From Tulasnella sp. 424 (Eukaryota > Basidiomycota > Agaricomycetes > Cantharellales > Tulasnellaceae), in NCBI GenBank assembly GCA_019633425.1, contig WSUB01000146.1, forward strand, positions 37,134 to 101,133: a DNA stretch of 64,000 bases, given 5' to 3'. A model generated the notes under the pieces. It had not been told where the DNA came from. It did not search any database and saw nothing but the letters and a program-made list of their open reading frames with translations. A program made the position numbers and the translations under genes. Positions 24,701-36,558 of the stretch are shown here, in pieces. Each line of letters opens with the position of its first letter. Within the stretch, counting starts at the first letter, position 1.

Positions 24701-27112
24701 TGAGTCCTGCTGCGGAGGAGACGGCCTTTGTTGGTGGAAGCAGGGAGGAGAAGAAGAGTCAAGTGGACCCTGCGGCAGCAAGGCCGAGCGTTGAAAGGAG
24801 AGCGACTGTTCCTCGGGAGAGTCTGTATGAGGATCGGATGATGGAGGCCTTAGGCGATCGGCCGCTCCCCATTGTCGTACCACAGAGACAAGTACGGGTG
24901 CTCGATTTTGAGGAAGAGGAGGAAGAAGATTACGGTTCTGGCGAGCGGCACTTGGTCGATCCTTCTTATGAAGTCGGTGTTGCTCTTGGAGGAGAGTCGA
25001 GCGCACCGGCTTCTCGACGGGAGAGCGCCATGGCAGCAGGGTCTCATGGAACGTCACCGAGAACGATGCGCGAAAGTTTGAATGCGCCGTCTCCGTCGCA
25101 ACCTGATACGTCGTCGTCGCATTTGGATATGGAGGATGGCGAGGACGACGAGACAGCTCAGATCCATCAAGTCACCAACCGTGTTTCCATGACGCCGGCA
25201 CAGTCGAGACAGTCTATCAGCGCAGTTGGCGGTCCTAGTCCGATCGACATCCCCAATATTCGTCCCGTCCCGACTCCCTCACCCTCACCTTCGTCCTACC
25301 ATGGTGTTTATGGTATCGCCATTGGAACTCCCAACTTCAACCATCCGTTCGTGTTGTCGTCTCAGGACCGAATATCGGACATCCCCAACCTCCCAGCAGG
25401 TCCCCACCCAACTTCACCCACTTACCTCCAGTTGCCGGTTTCAAATGACCTCGTCTCTCGCCACCGACTGCCTCCTCACCGAGCTCCTCTTCACCCGCCA
25501 CCCAACATAGCTCTTCCCACTCCGCCAGTGTCCTCCGAGCACCATGGATCGAACCGCAACACGGCTGATATCACCGACGTTCCGTCCGAGTACGACGACG
25601 AACCGTCTTCGCTGATGCCCATGTACGCGCCTTCGTCCGCCGCCACTTCACCGCGACGAAATGCACATCCGTACGCCGTGCACAGTCCGGCGCCGAGTCT
25701 TCCGAGGAACTACCGTATGTCGGTCAACTCGGTTGAGGCGATGTTTGGCGGAGAGCTGCTCGAGTCGTCGCATACGGTTTCGCCACTCGGCGTTCGTGAA
25801 GCAGGGGAATCCTGGATCAACTCGACCGATGCAGATCTTAAGGGTCTCTCGACACCAGCTGAAGAGGATGAGTATCGCCACAGTGGAGACAGTGGACTGG
25901 GAAGCAGTACCGAGATACATTCCCTACAACGATCCACCCAAAGCCGACACACCCGCTCCAAGCCTTCTCGCGCAGCAACCCAATCGTCGTCCATCGGTTC
26001 CATGCTCATCGAGAGTCCACCCCCGTCCATGTTCCCGTCCTTCCGACAGAACCGGGATTCGAGTATGTTCGACACCATGACGTTCGGCCCTGGCGACGAC
26101 TTTTCAATCTACGAAGGCGATCGAAGTCGCCCTCTGTCCGAAATCGCCCCAGAACCCGCTCCCGTCAGCAAGCCCAACGCTCCGGAATCGATTTCTTCGT
26201 CTTCAACTTCCAGCGTCGAGTTGCAACAGAGGCCGCTTGGCAGTTCGGACGATCTCGAGAGCTTCAAGGATCTGTTCTATGTTCCACGCAGCAGGCAACC
26301 CTCGGCCAGTTCGCCCAAGTTCCGACGTTCAGAGGCTTCTGGAGACTCGAAGATCGCTGATCCCAACTTGCATGAGATCGAGGCGTACGCAAGGAGCTTG
26401 CCAAGTTCCGAGGCCCTTAGCCGAAGCTCCTCCGCTCGCATCCTCTCTCCGTTGTCGTCTGTACTGGAAATGAGGCAATCCTTCGCCCCCGACCTGGACA
26501 GTCCCTACCGCGCGCATTCTCTTGAAGATCCCAACGAGACGGTACATTACAGCGGTTACTTCCCACCACGAGCGTCAGTGTATGATATAATGGAGGAAGA
26601 CGAATCAGTCCATTCCGTTTCTTCAGTGGAACGCAACACGGAAGGTATGTTTATCTCACGCGCTATTTGGTGATCTGTCACTGACATTCTGCCATTTTAC
26701 AGAGGACGTTCGTTTTGGGACTGTAAACGCTTCCGCTCCATACGTGACGGCGGGCCGACTCAATCGACAATCGACCCAGCCATCCCTCTTCGACGACGAT
26801 TCAGAATCTCCTCTTCCTGCCGTGCCAAGAGCCCGACCCTCCTTCCTAGACACCGACTCCTCCAACCCAGCCTACCGCGCGAGCTACATGACCACGACGT
26901 CCGGGACGTCGTTGGGCAATCGCATGTCACATATCATCTCCGATTTCCCCACACCCCCCATCAACAACCCATCATCTTCCGGTTTTTTGGACTTTTACAC
27001 TGGTTCCCAAGGGGTAACTCCAGACACACATTCCTTTTCTTCTACTCCACAACCCTTGGTTCCAAGGCCTCCAATTCCTTTCCGCACCGATTCATTTGGA
27101 CCTCAGACATAG
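21775..27112 (+). CDS. Large Ser/Pro-rich low-complexity protein, unknown function
   Basis: Two exons, 21775-26644 and 26703-27112, encode 1759 aa. The single intron (GTATGT...TTTTACAG) lies near the 3' end. The protein is rich in Ser, Pro, Gly and His, with His/Gln runs near the N-terminus, a Lys/Glu-rich stretch (about residues 294-311) and many RRxS/SP-type phosphorylation-like contexts. No catalytic domain was recognised. It resembles long, mostly disordered basidiomycete scaffold or signalling proteins, but no family can be named. An alternative start is the Met at about residue 30 (MGFQPRHQ). A 257-bp part of exon 2 (26719-26975) is copied at 62241-62497. Confidence 0.8.
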
Positions 27113-27889
27113 GACATTCTCACACTCCTTTTTTCTCCGTTTCTTTTGTGGTATTCTTTTTTCGCCTCACTCATTGCTTTGTGATAGTCTTCCTTACATA
27201 GTACTTTTGTAGATCCCTTGCTGTTGATTTATCACCTTTCTATTTTTGTTTCATTGTTTCCGTACTCTCAGTACACTTTCCCTTGCATTTTGCATGTTTA
27301 GTCGTTTTGCGTCTGATACAGTCGGTCTTAATCAAAGAGCTCAGATATAGTTGTTTTGGGTGGCCGCGGATCTCCTCGACACTCGTCATACCGTATCAGC
27401 TCTTCCTTCATCTCATTCTCATAAACAATCACACGTACTTAAGTCCAAGACACAATTGCTAAAAGGCTAGCGAGTCAATGAGAGGAAAGTGAAGGGTGAG
27501 GAGTATTTATTGGGAGTCAGAGGTTCGAGTTGTGGGAAACTTTCATGACATATCGCTCAAAAGATCCTAGGAACGGGCAAGCAAGCACGGCACTGGTGCA
27601 GGTCGTCGGGTCCTCCATCACTGCTGTGGGTACTCTTATCGCATTTAAGTTGCAGTCTAATGACCTTATATATACACCTTTGAAACACTAGTGAACACGT
27701 CATCTCTCACATCGGAGGACGCGAAGTCGGTCTTGATGACGCGTCCATCTGAGCTCTCGGCGCGAACGAGAGGCGCCGGCAGCACGACAACATATAACTC
27801 GCGAGAAGGAGATTAGACACCGGCAGGGACGTCAAGAGGAGGCAAACATGCAGTCGTTCGTTGTAGTTCCCGGAGAATAGGGAGAACTT
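27113..27889. other. 3' flank of the large gene
   Basis: T-rich sequence follows the stop codon and probably includes the 3' untranslated region. No gene was recognised. Confidence 0.5.
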
Positions 27890-28549
27890 TGACAGGCTTT
27901 TTCATCGAAAATGCTGTCTTTGTCCCAGTGCGGTCGGCCCAAGACTAGGGCGTAAAAAGCCGTACACGCACTCCCTGGTCCTACGCTTCAGGGTCCAAGT
28001 CTCACGTTCACTTTCAGTCCAGTTGTTTGGTGGTAAAATGGATCTGCTCGACTTGCTTTGGTATTCGATTGTCGCATATGTATATGTACATTCATTACTT
28101 CATTACATAATCTCCGGACTAGAAGCCAATAATTCGCCCAAGGAATTCCACTTCTGCCGGTGACATCATAATGACTCTATCAAACCGAGGAGGCCGAATG
28201 GCTTCCTACTCCAGAAATGTATTAAATGATGAATAAACGAGAGATTCGCGTTGAAGGCTCTGCGAAACGGAGGTCGGCGGGAAGGTGTTGAGCACGGCTT
28301 AGTAGCTAAACCTTCCCCTTAGTCGGTGCGTGCTGCCAAAGCCGCCCGTTTGCCAGCCCCGTTAGCATTTGATGAGGTGTTTTGAGACTTGTAGAAAGGT
28401 TAATTTTGCCTGGAGTACTGGGAAGGTCCGGGCCAGACGGGCCTGCTGCGCAGGACCAGGGAGTGCGCGTAAGGCTTTTGGCTCCCCGCCTTCAAGTTCG
28501 GCTTACCACATTGGGACTAAGAAAGCATTTTCGATGAAAAGGACTGTCA
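27890..28549. mobile_element. 660-bp TIR element (TATGACAG family, copy B)
   Basis: The left end TGACAGGCTTTTTCATCGAA and right end CGATGAAAAGGACTGTCA are inverted, and the similarity extends roughly 100 bp inward (ACGCACTCCCTGGTCCTACG against CAGGACCAGGGAGTGCGCGT). No transposase is present. The element is nearly the same as copy D (63175-63819). About 65 bp beyond the right TIR is also shared with copy D, so the true mobile or duplicated unit may be longer. Confidence 0.82.
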
Positions 28550-28842
28550 TAATTATATCTTCCTCTGAATCCACTGGCCGGGAGCATAATGAGATTTCGA
28601 TTGTGCATGAACAGTGCGTACTGCGCCGTCATCCACGTCATCCACCAACAAAGGGGGAAGGCAACTCATTACGCGATTCTGTTCTCGGATCTACTCACCC
28701 CAAAGTACGTTCAACTGACCAATAACATCCGAGCCGCCTCTTCTTTTCCTTAGAGATGGTCTCCATGGCGTCCCATGAACATATGGTGATGCCCTCGAAG
28801 GCCTGTATACACAGAAATCGAAATATATGCATGAAATTTTTA
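28550..28842. other. 3' flank of NLR1
   Basis: It lies between the TIR element and the NLR1 stop codon. The first 65 bp match the flank of element D. The A/T-rich part near 28800-28850 probably holds the NLR1 polyadenylation region. No gene was seen. Confidence 0.5.
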
Positions 28843-31800
28843 TTATACATGAGAAAGCTGAAATTTCGAGAGCTCAGAAACATCAAGGATAGAAAGGTTT
28901 CCATTGGAAAGCAAAGCTAGTCTTCCATAAGAGGAAAGGACTGCGGACGAATACCCATCGGGCCGATAGGGAACAGGTAACCACAGCAAGCCCTTAGAAC
29001 CACGGGATATCCAGCTTGACTCAAGGCTAAGAGGGCTGACAGTGAAAATCTTTAAGGATCCGCTATCTATTTGGCAAGTGAGAGTATCCCACAGCTGGGC
29101 AGCCCCGTTGACTGACCTAGATGCTAGAACCTTGCTGTCCGGAGAGAAGGTAACGGACGTGACCCACTCCGTGTGACATGTTAGAGGGTCACCCATCTGT
29201 GTCCCAGTCCGAGCATCCCATAATCGAACCGTGTTGTCTGCCGACGCAGATGCCAGAACCTTGCTATCCGGCGAAAAGCCGACGGACCTGATCCACTCCG
29301 TGTGACCGGTCAGAGGGTCACCCAACTGTGCCCCAGTCCGAGCATCCCATAATCGAACCGTGTTGTCTGCCGACGCAGATGCCAGAACCTTGCTGTCCGG
29401 CGAAAAGACAACGGACCTGATCGACTCCGTGTGACCGGTCAGAGGGTCACCCAACTGTGCCCCAGTCTGAGCATCCCATAATCGAACCGTCTTTTCGCCC
29501 AACGCAGATGCCAGAACCTTGCTGTCTGGCGAAAAGACAACGGACCTGATCGACTCCGTGTGACCGGTCAGAGGGTCACCCAACTGTGCCCCAGTCCGAG
29601 CATCCCATAATCGAACCGTCTTGTCATACGACGCGGATGCCAGAACCTTGCTGTCCGGCGAAAAGACAACGGACCAGATCGACTCCGTATGACCGGTCAG
29701 AGGGTCACCCATCTGTGTCCCAGTTCGAGCATCCCATAATCGAACCGTCTTGTCTTCCGATTCAGATTCCAGAACCTTGCTGTCCGGCGAAAGGACAACG
29801 GACGTGATCGACTCCGTGTGACCGGTCAGAGGGTCACCCAACTGTGCCCCAGTCCGAGCATCCCATAATCGAACCGTCTCTTCTGCCGATGCAGATGCCA
29901 GAACCTTGCTGTCCGGCGAAAAGACAACGGACTTGATCATCCCCGTGTGACCGGTCAGAGGGTCGCACAACTGTGCCCCAGTCCGAGCATCCCATAATCG
30001 AACCGTGTTGTCGCCCCACCCAGATGCCAGAACCTTGCTGTCCGGCGAAAAGACAGGGGACCTAACCTGGTCTTTGTGACAGGTGGGAGGGTTGTCCACC
30101 AATGCCCCAGTCCGAGCATCCAATAACCGAACCGTCCCGTCCTCCAATTCGCATGTTATAACCCCACCATCCAGTGAAAATAAGATCCTCGATGCTTTTG
30201 AATCGAGGGATGATGTCCAAATGTTAGCCGGCCAGCTTTGCTGCCGCTTGCCATGGAGAATCGTGGTCGTTGCGTGACCGCCATACTTTGCCCACAGCTT
30301 CGTCCCTAAGGGACAATGGGGAAGAGCTGAAGCGTAAATGTGAAGCGCGCCGAAGGAAATCGCCTCAAGAGATGATGCGATAAATCGCTGGACGTCATTC
30401 CAGAGGGTAGCCAAGTCGCCGATGGCCATCTCGGGGGGCCCTTGTTGTGAACGTCAGGGTTAGTCCACTTGTAGCATCCTTTGCAATATAATTTGAGCCG
30501 CGGTGCTTACCTGAAGCCACTGATGTACTTGCTTTGCTACTGTAAATGCCTCATTTGATGCTCCGATCAAACTCATGACTTCGAGCCAGGCCAGGAGCTT
30601 CTCCTCGCTAATCATTCTGAGCTTCGGTAGGACATCACTGGCGGCCGCTCCATTTGTCTCCGACCATGGCATCCCAGTTGTTAAATGAATGGACAAAGAA
30701 CGGCAGCAGTACTGAAGTCCCTTGGGTACATGGCTCTCTACCACATCTTGGACCTCCGAATTTGCCTTCGAAAAGTCGGAAAGGTCACAGATGTTTTCCC
30801 TCAGGTCGCGCTCCATAATCAGGAGGCTTATACCTGCGAGGCGGTGATGGGCTTGAACCGGTTCAATGAAATAATGCTGATCGCTCCGTTTGCGGGTCAC
30901 CAGGAGGTCGCGAATGGACGTGTGCATCAACCGCAAGGGTTCGCGTAGGTCTGACGGGATATGAAGAAGGGAGTTGAGGTCCGCGAGAATGTCGTTTCGA
31001 AGAAACTGTACAGTGTCGTTCTGACCATCGAAGATTTCGTGGTCGGCGTGCAAGAAGGCGATGACCTCGAGTGATACAGGATAAGGAGCAACTACGAGTG
31101 TTTCGAGTACGCAGGACAGTAGTTGTTCTCGCGTCGAGTGTTTTGCCGCCTTGTCGAACGCCTTCGAAAGAATTTGGCGGTACAAATAATCGAGTTCGCC
31201 CCATTTTGACGAGTGTTGTAGCAATTCCTGTAGTCGCTGGACAGGCGCCCTTTCACCGATGTGCGTAATCGCCGTACGAGCCCATTGGAACAGACCTTGA
31301 GACATCTCGACCATGCCTTCGACATGCGCCGACGAAGCCCAGCTCTCGGGAAGGTCATGGTCCTTTCGGATTTGTGCGAACGAATGTTGAATAAACCTGG
31401 TGATATCTTCAAACACGTGGGATATCGAATCGAGGTCTTCGGCATGCCACTTCCTCGGCTCGAGCGCGACGAGAAGCGGTGCTTCAGGGCGACATGTGAG
31501 TAGGAATTTGACGTTGGTAGGGAGGAATGTGGAGTGCTGATCAATGAGCCGAACGAAACGCACGGCTTCGGCGACGTTCTCGCATTCGTCAAGGGCATCG
31601 ACGATGATTATGATCGGGTGGGCGTGATCCTGCAGTTTTCCGAGCGATCCGACGAGGAGAGTCTTGAACTGTTGGTCGAGGCGTTCCTTTGCGATGTCTT
31701 CGTTCTCCCTAACGCAAGCCAGGATTGCGTTCTTCACTTCCGGGACTAATCCTTTTCCAAGTTGCCTGGCCAAGGCACAGATAAACTGACCATCCGACGT

Positions 31801-33666
31801 ATTTTGGCCCCGGCGGAAGTGAAAGATGGCACAGGACCCCTTCGACGCCCAGGTATGGGCAACCGTTGAGGCGATCGTCGATTTCCCGCGTCCCGCCATT
31901 CCTCGAATCCAGAGAACGCGCTCCGCCGAGGTCGATGTGTCTTTGATCCACGTATTTACACGGTCCAAGATTTCGACTCTCGTGCCGGGAAGACATATGA
32001 CTTCTTCAATCGAGCATCCTCTTGCTCCGTAATTTCCATCCCCGAGGCAGCCGAGAAGACGTCGTCGCTCCGCTCGCAGCTCGCTATTCTCTGAAGTAAA
32101 GGGGTCAGAGCAAATTCTTTACAAACGGACGTAAATCAATACATACTTAGTTCTATAACGAGGTCGGAGGTTTTCAGACTGACGAGCAGCTATTATCGAA
32201 ACAAGGTGAGGCCATCGAGAACGACCGACATGAATGCATTACGAACCTGCATTTCCTCCAGCGCATTCTGAACGGTATCTTGATGTCCTTTTAGTTCTTC
32301 GGCATGGTCGCTAGCCGAAAAGGCCTTTTTGAAGCGTCCCAAGGAATTCCAGCGGCTGACCTTGTCCTGGATACGTTCAAGCTCCCTAGGTAATATGCGA
32401 TGTTATCCGGGTTCTTTGATCGGATAGAACCGACGTACCTATGCAAATCATGTATGTGCGCCGCCAACTCGTCGCCGTTCTCTTCATTCGATTTTTTCTT
32501 GATGTGTTCGAGGTATGTGGATAGCTTGGACGTGTGGGAAGCCAGCTCCTTAGCCACGTCCTCGTTCTTGTCCATAGTCTGGATATCATAGGTTAGAGAG
32601 TAAATAACAGAGAAATGAGCCGAGTCTCACCTCAATCATTTCGACAAACGCCAATCCAACTTTTGCGGCGACCCCGACAAAATCGCCAACAGCGGGAATC
32701 GTTCCAGATATGGTTTCAACGGTCTTGAAAGTCTTCCTGGCGGCAGTTAGAACTACATCTCGGACAGGACTACGGTTTTCCTGATCGTCGGGGATGTCAG
32801 GTGGAGAGGCTTGGGTAGATGGTTGCTGACTAGTTGCAAGTTCTTCGGACGTAGGCTGCTCAGCGGTCTTTGGCCGGAGAGCTGAAGAAATCGACGATTC
32901 TGGAGCAGGCGAGGCGTCAAATGGGGGCGTCTTTGGCTGATTCTGAAGGCCAGGGGGCATTTCTGAGTGTTCCACGCTCTCTAACGAGGTAGGATTTGGC
33001 ATCAGTCGGTGTGGCTTGGTGGACGAGCCCGAGGGAGTTGCTTACCTATCGCGGCCATACTTTCTAAGCGGCTCTGTAAGGACAAATGAGCGACCCCATG
33101 ACACGAAATAAAATATGCTAATTTATACACTCACGCGAAGCATCGTCGAGGCCTTTTCGGTATCTTCCCGACACGTCTGCAATACCTCGGTGCATTTGCC
33201 GGGACGTAGCGAAGAGACAGCGTGCTTGATTCCAGCCCTGAAGCCCCTTTCCTTCTTTCCATACTTCTCCGATGCATTCTTCAGATTGGCTTGCACCACT
33301 TCCAGAACGCTGTCGGGCCCAAAGTTTAGCACATTGTCAGGCCTGCGGAAGGCCATACGTACCGGATGAACTCCTCAGCAGAATTTTTGACGGGGGATAC
33401 GTCTTGGGGAAGGTCGGGTAAGACTTTGATTGTCTGGACCAGCTGTTGCACAGCATCTTTCGACTCAGGGGGCCAGTTGGTATTCTGGTGCAGCGAAGAT
33501 GTCAGCGGACGAGCATTGTCGTATTACTGGCAGACGGGATCACCTCTAGTAGAGTCAATGCAGCGCTCTTCATTAGCTTCCCTTTATCGCTGAGCTCTTG
33601 GGTTGAGGCACTATCTGTTGGAACTGAGAGGGATCGTTCGGATGTCGCAGGCGGTTGGCGTAACAT
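28843..33666 (-). CDS. NLR1: helical/MLKL-like N-terminus, NACHT, WD40 (9 repeats)
   Basis: Ten exons: 33666-33544, 33484-33363, 33309-33135, 33073-33046, 32980-32631, 32578-32439, 32385-32247, 32189-32147, 32090-30511 and 30429-28843. They give 1428 aa in frame. Domain order: helical N-terminus; a four-helix region like MLKL/HeLo-type death domains (TIPAVGDFVGVAAKVGLAFV); NACHT with Walker A GMAGRGKST and Walker B IIIIVDALDEC; then nine WD40 units of 43 aa. Fungal proteins of this build act in non-self recognition and programmed cell death, and that is the likely role. The last intron's usual acceptor (CACAG) reads CACAA here. Frame is kept only if the AG 15 nt downstream (CCCGAG/ATG) is used, removing five residues. 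An alpha-SNAP relic ends 258 bp upstream. Confidence 0.85.
29060..30170 (-). repeat. WD40-coding tandem array of NLR1 (129-bp units)
   Basis: About nine 129-bp units, each coding a 43-residue WD40 repeat with the core VFSPDSKVLAS, TVRLWDARTG and DPLTGHT. Units are close to identical in DNA except at a few codons, which points to frequent unequal exchange or gene conversion. Confidence 0.88.
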
Positions 33667-33924
33667 GATTTACGGTGCACAGGGGGGAGAGGTTAGAGGA
33701 AGTGGTTGAAGTGAGAGAGGGAAAGGGAGCGGTGGAATGAGCGCTCAACACAGCCCCCGGGGGTAAGGCAACCCACGAGGCTTGGACAGCTTCCTAGAGC
33801 AAATGCGCATCAACAAGCCACCCGAGTTTACAAATCTCTTGACCAGTACGTGCTATTATAATTACAATTACATCGTCCACATGCATAGATGGTTGGTAAA
33901 GGAGGAAAATGGATATCGAGAGAT

Positions 33925-35068
33925 TTACAGTAGGATGGGTTCATCCTTCTTAATCTTCAATAGCAGCTGGGTCTTCCAGTTATCTAGTTTCGGTAAAGAT
34001 ATTGTAGCAAGCAGTTAGCCAGCCGCTCATACAAGAGACAATGTCCGACGAAGCGACCACCGACCTGGTCGTACTTGTAAACAGCGCCGGTGAAGGCCTC
34101 CTGATCGCCCCTCTCGACAGCTTCTATTAATGCGAGAAGGAATCTCGCTTCTCGAGTTGAGGGAAAAGTGAGGTCTACTTTGGAATAGTCGTCAAATTTC
34201 CTCCGGGCGGTTACAGCGTCCTGTGCGTAATTAAAGACCAACATCAGTGCTCAAAGAACAAAATGGGATAGAATTGGCCCGGGAAGGATGGGCGCACCTG
34301 AGCGGCGAGAGCGCAAAGACCAGCACGCAACCAGTATTCCTTCACATTGTACTTTGTCAACTGTGAACCAAGAGAGTACTGGGCGACTTCATCGTAAAGC
34401 TTGATAGCTTCATGCCAGCGATCGAGCTCGACCAAAAGATCCGCCGCGTCTTTCTTACATGAACTCGCGGTGCTGGATGAGGGATTAAGTTTGAATGATG
34501 AGCGATCAAGGACTCTAGCAAGATGGCATGGAAGCCGTACGCTTTGGCGTCCTCCTGACTGTACCAGTCGGCTGCCCGGAGGTACGCTTCCGCGGCTTTG
34601 CCCACGTCGTGATTCTCCTGCAGGTAAATTTGCCCGATTTCCTTCTCCCGATCTGCAGCTTGGCGGAACCTGCCCAGCTTCTGGAGCAGATCCACCGTTT
34701 GGCCGAGGGGCCGCAGCTGCCGCTGTGGGTGGTGAAGAGACACGACGAAGAAAGGTGAGTACGATAGCGGCGGAGGACCGTGAAGTAAACGACAACTCAC
34801 GATCGGGATATCCTTGCTTGTACGCCTTGGCCGCGTTCCAATACGCATTCGCAGCGTCGTCCCTCTCTCCACCACTGACGCGACATTCCGCCTCCCGCAT
34901 GTAAGCGTCTCCACTTTCCTTGAACAGACGCTCGACCTTGAAGTTATTCGCTGCTTCCTTGAATAGGTCACCTACGCGGTTGAATTCGAGGGGAAGCGCA
35001 ATCAGCGTCGGCTCGCCGTCGTTAGGATCCAATGTCGTAAGGAATGCATCGCGCACCGGCTTCCTCAT
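33925..35068 (-). pseudogene. alpha-SNAP (Sec17) relic 1
   Basis: Conserved alpha-SNAP blocks are present in order: DLFKEAANNFKVERLFKESG, DDAANAYWNAAKAYKQGYPD, QTVDLLQKLGRF, EKEIGQIYLQENHDVGKAAE, KLYDEVAQYSLGSQLTKYNV and DAVTARRKFDDYSK. Alpha-SNAP recruits NSF to SNARE complexes for disassembly. This copy lacks the first exon (the WFGSSSTKYEEAG segment). It has one extra C in the run at about 34712 that shifts the frame just before QTVDLL, and it lost the acceptor of the last intron near 33990. It is therefore almost certainly non-functional as a full alpha-SNAP. It lies upstream of NLR1 on the same strand. Confidence 0.82.
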
Positions 35069-35124
35069 ACTTACTTTATCGATCGGCAGGTAGACGTACT
35101 GCTGGATAATTCTATGATAATTCT

Positions 35125-36140
35125 ATCCAGTGATCATTACCTCGTCCGATCGCGAACAACCGTTTCAAGAGTATAAGGGTTCTTATATGGAAAGCTTTTG
35201 TGTACAGCTTCATGTTGGCCGCCGATACTCGGTCACGAGTGTGACATTGGCGGCCAACACGAAGCCGTACACAAAAGCTTTCCATATTCTTATCCCTAGA
35301 ATCTTCACCCGCCAGCCTGCCGTCACCCAGGGACAATATATGGTATTCGAGACCGACGCGTCTTCGTCCTTGTCGTCCTCGTCTTCGTCAACAACGACGC
35401 CGACAGCGCATGGCGACCTTTTATGTAACTCGAACAGAAATGTATATCGTACTGCATATATTCGTTCGTTATCAGTGCCTGACACCTTTTATGCAGTCAT
35501 CGCGGTCGGACTGGTCGCCGTCGTCAGGGCGTATATCCCTCACGGTGGTTCCATCGCTAATAGAGTATTTACAAAAGGGCTGCATCGATGCGCTCGATAC
35601 ATAAGGTTAGCTAGTATGGTTTGAAGATGTGAGCGGCCGCAAGTTACTAAATGTTTGCCTAGATGTGCGCCCTCGCCGACGCCGTAGACGATGACGACGA
35701 CGCGTCGGTCTAGAGAACCATCTATGGTCCCTGGCGGTGACGGGATGACGTCGCATGAGATGACGATCCTAGAGGTAAGGACCCTGACACTATTGGAGGA
35801 GCTGTTCGGACGACGTCATCTCGGACGGGTTGCTAGCTGGCAAGCCCCAAGGGTCCCCAATTGCAAAGCGTTATCTATACGTAACATGTCCCAGGCGACT
35901 CTGGTGACTCTGGGCAGTATAGCCTAATCGCACATCTTTGGTATACGCTCTGAGGAACACTCACACTCGGTGCTTTACTTAAACAAGACACAATTGCATT
36001 TGCCTATGTATACAGAGCGAGAGAACAGGTAAAGTAAAACTGCAATGCGTAGAAGCAACGCACAAGAACAATGGAACCAAGCAAGAGGAGACACAGAAAG
36101 AAAAGAGAAGAGAAGAGGAAAGGAAAGAAAAAGAGCAGAC
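35125..36140. repeat. Spacer block, copy 1
   Basis: A non-coding block repeated at 42235-42870 (partial), 48520-49430 and 60700-61070. Landmarks are ACCTCGTCCGA, GACGACGACGCGTCGGTC, GGAGCTGTTCGGACGACGTC and CCTACGTATACAGAGCGAGA. The right part is A/G-rich. It separates an alpha-SNAP relic from the next zinc-finger fragment and moves with the NLR units. Confidence 0.7.
35187..35285. mobile_element. 99-bp foldback element with 8-bp target duplication
   Basis: Arms of about 38 bp (ATGGAAAGCTTTTGTGTACA on the left) are near-perfect inverted copies around a roughly 23-bp loop. They are flanked by GTTCTTAT and ATTCTTAT. The paralogous spacer at about 48575 reads GTTCTCAT without an insert, which looks like the empty site. 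An 8-bp duplication fits hAT-type insertion. Confidence 0.7.
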
Positions 36141-36144
36141 GCTC

Positions 36145-36480
36145 TTAGTGATAATCCTCCATGTGACAGAACTTGTTATCCTCCCTCGTGAGCTGCTTGC
36201 CGCATAGCTCGCACGTAAAACGCTTCTCGCACGCGTTCGGATTATAAGGCCAGGCTCGCCAATGTCGCGCCGATTTAGAGGTCAGGCCGCCTAGGCACCG
36301 ACACGCAGAGTAATCGGTACGGGCAACGCGAGGGGGCTTGCCCAAGGGTTGAGCGTCGGACTTCTTGGTCGGTTTGAGAGACTTAAAAGTAGCGTTGAGC
36401 TGGAACGAGGACCACCCTGGATAGGAAATACACGGTCGCTCGGCGGGTCGAGGATCCGACGGACCTGTAGTATGTTCTTG
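36145..36480 (-). CDS. C2H2 zinc-finger terminal exon or gene fragment
   Basis: An open frame of about 110 codons ends at 36145. Its C-terminus, EKRFTCELCGKQLTREDNKF followed by CHMEDYH, has the spacing C-x2-C-x12-H-x4-H of a C2H2 zinc finger preceded by a linker-like EK.F. There is no convincing Met start. The frame opens just after a possible acceptor (CGCCAG/TAGC), so it may be the last exon of a lost gene. Relatives at 49435-49770 and 61080-61410 carry stops or frameshifts. It may be a relic kept by chance. Confidence 0.5.
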   Translation of the reverse strand, partial: QEHTTGPSDPRPAERPCISYPGWSSFQLNATFKSLKPTKKSDAQPLGKPPRVARTDYSACRCLGGLTSKSARHWRAWPYNPNACEKRFTCELCGKQLTREDNKFCHMEDYH

Positions 36481-36558
36481 AAGCTCGTTAGCTACTGGCG
36501 CTTAACATATACGCAGAAATTGAAATATATGGATGAAAAATCTATTGTGCATGGAAAA

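Noticed and set aside
22283..26078. Many 60-130-codon frames on other frames of the large gene
   Set aside because: Shadows of the 1632-codon frame produced by its GC-rich, biased codon use.
29586..30019. Plus-strand and alternate-frame repeats within the WD40 arrays
   Set aside because: They repeat with the 129-bp period because the DNA repeats; the WD40 frame is the conserved one.
34401..34904. Plus-strand frame of 167 codons over alpha-SNAP relic 1
   Set aside because: Antisense to recognisable alpha-SNAP blocks; similar antisense frames recur in the other relics only because of sequence similarity.
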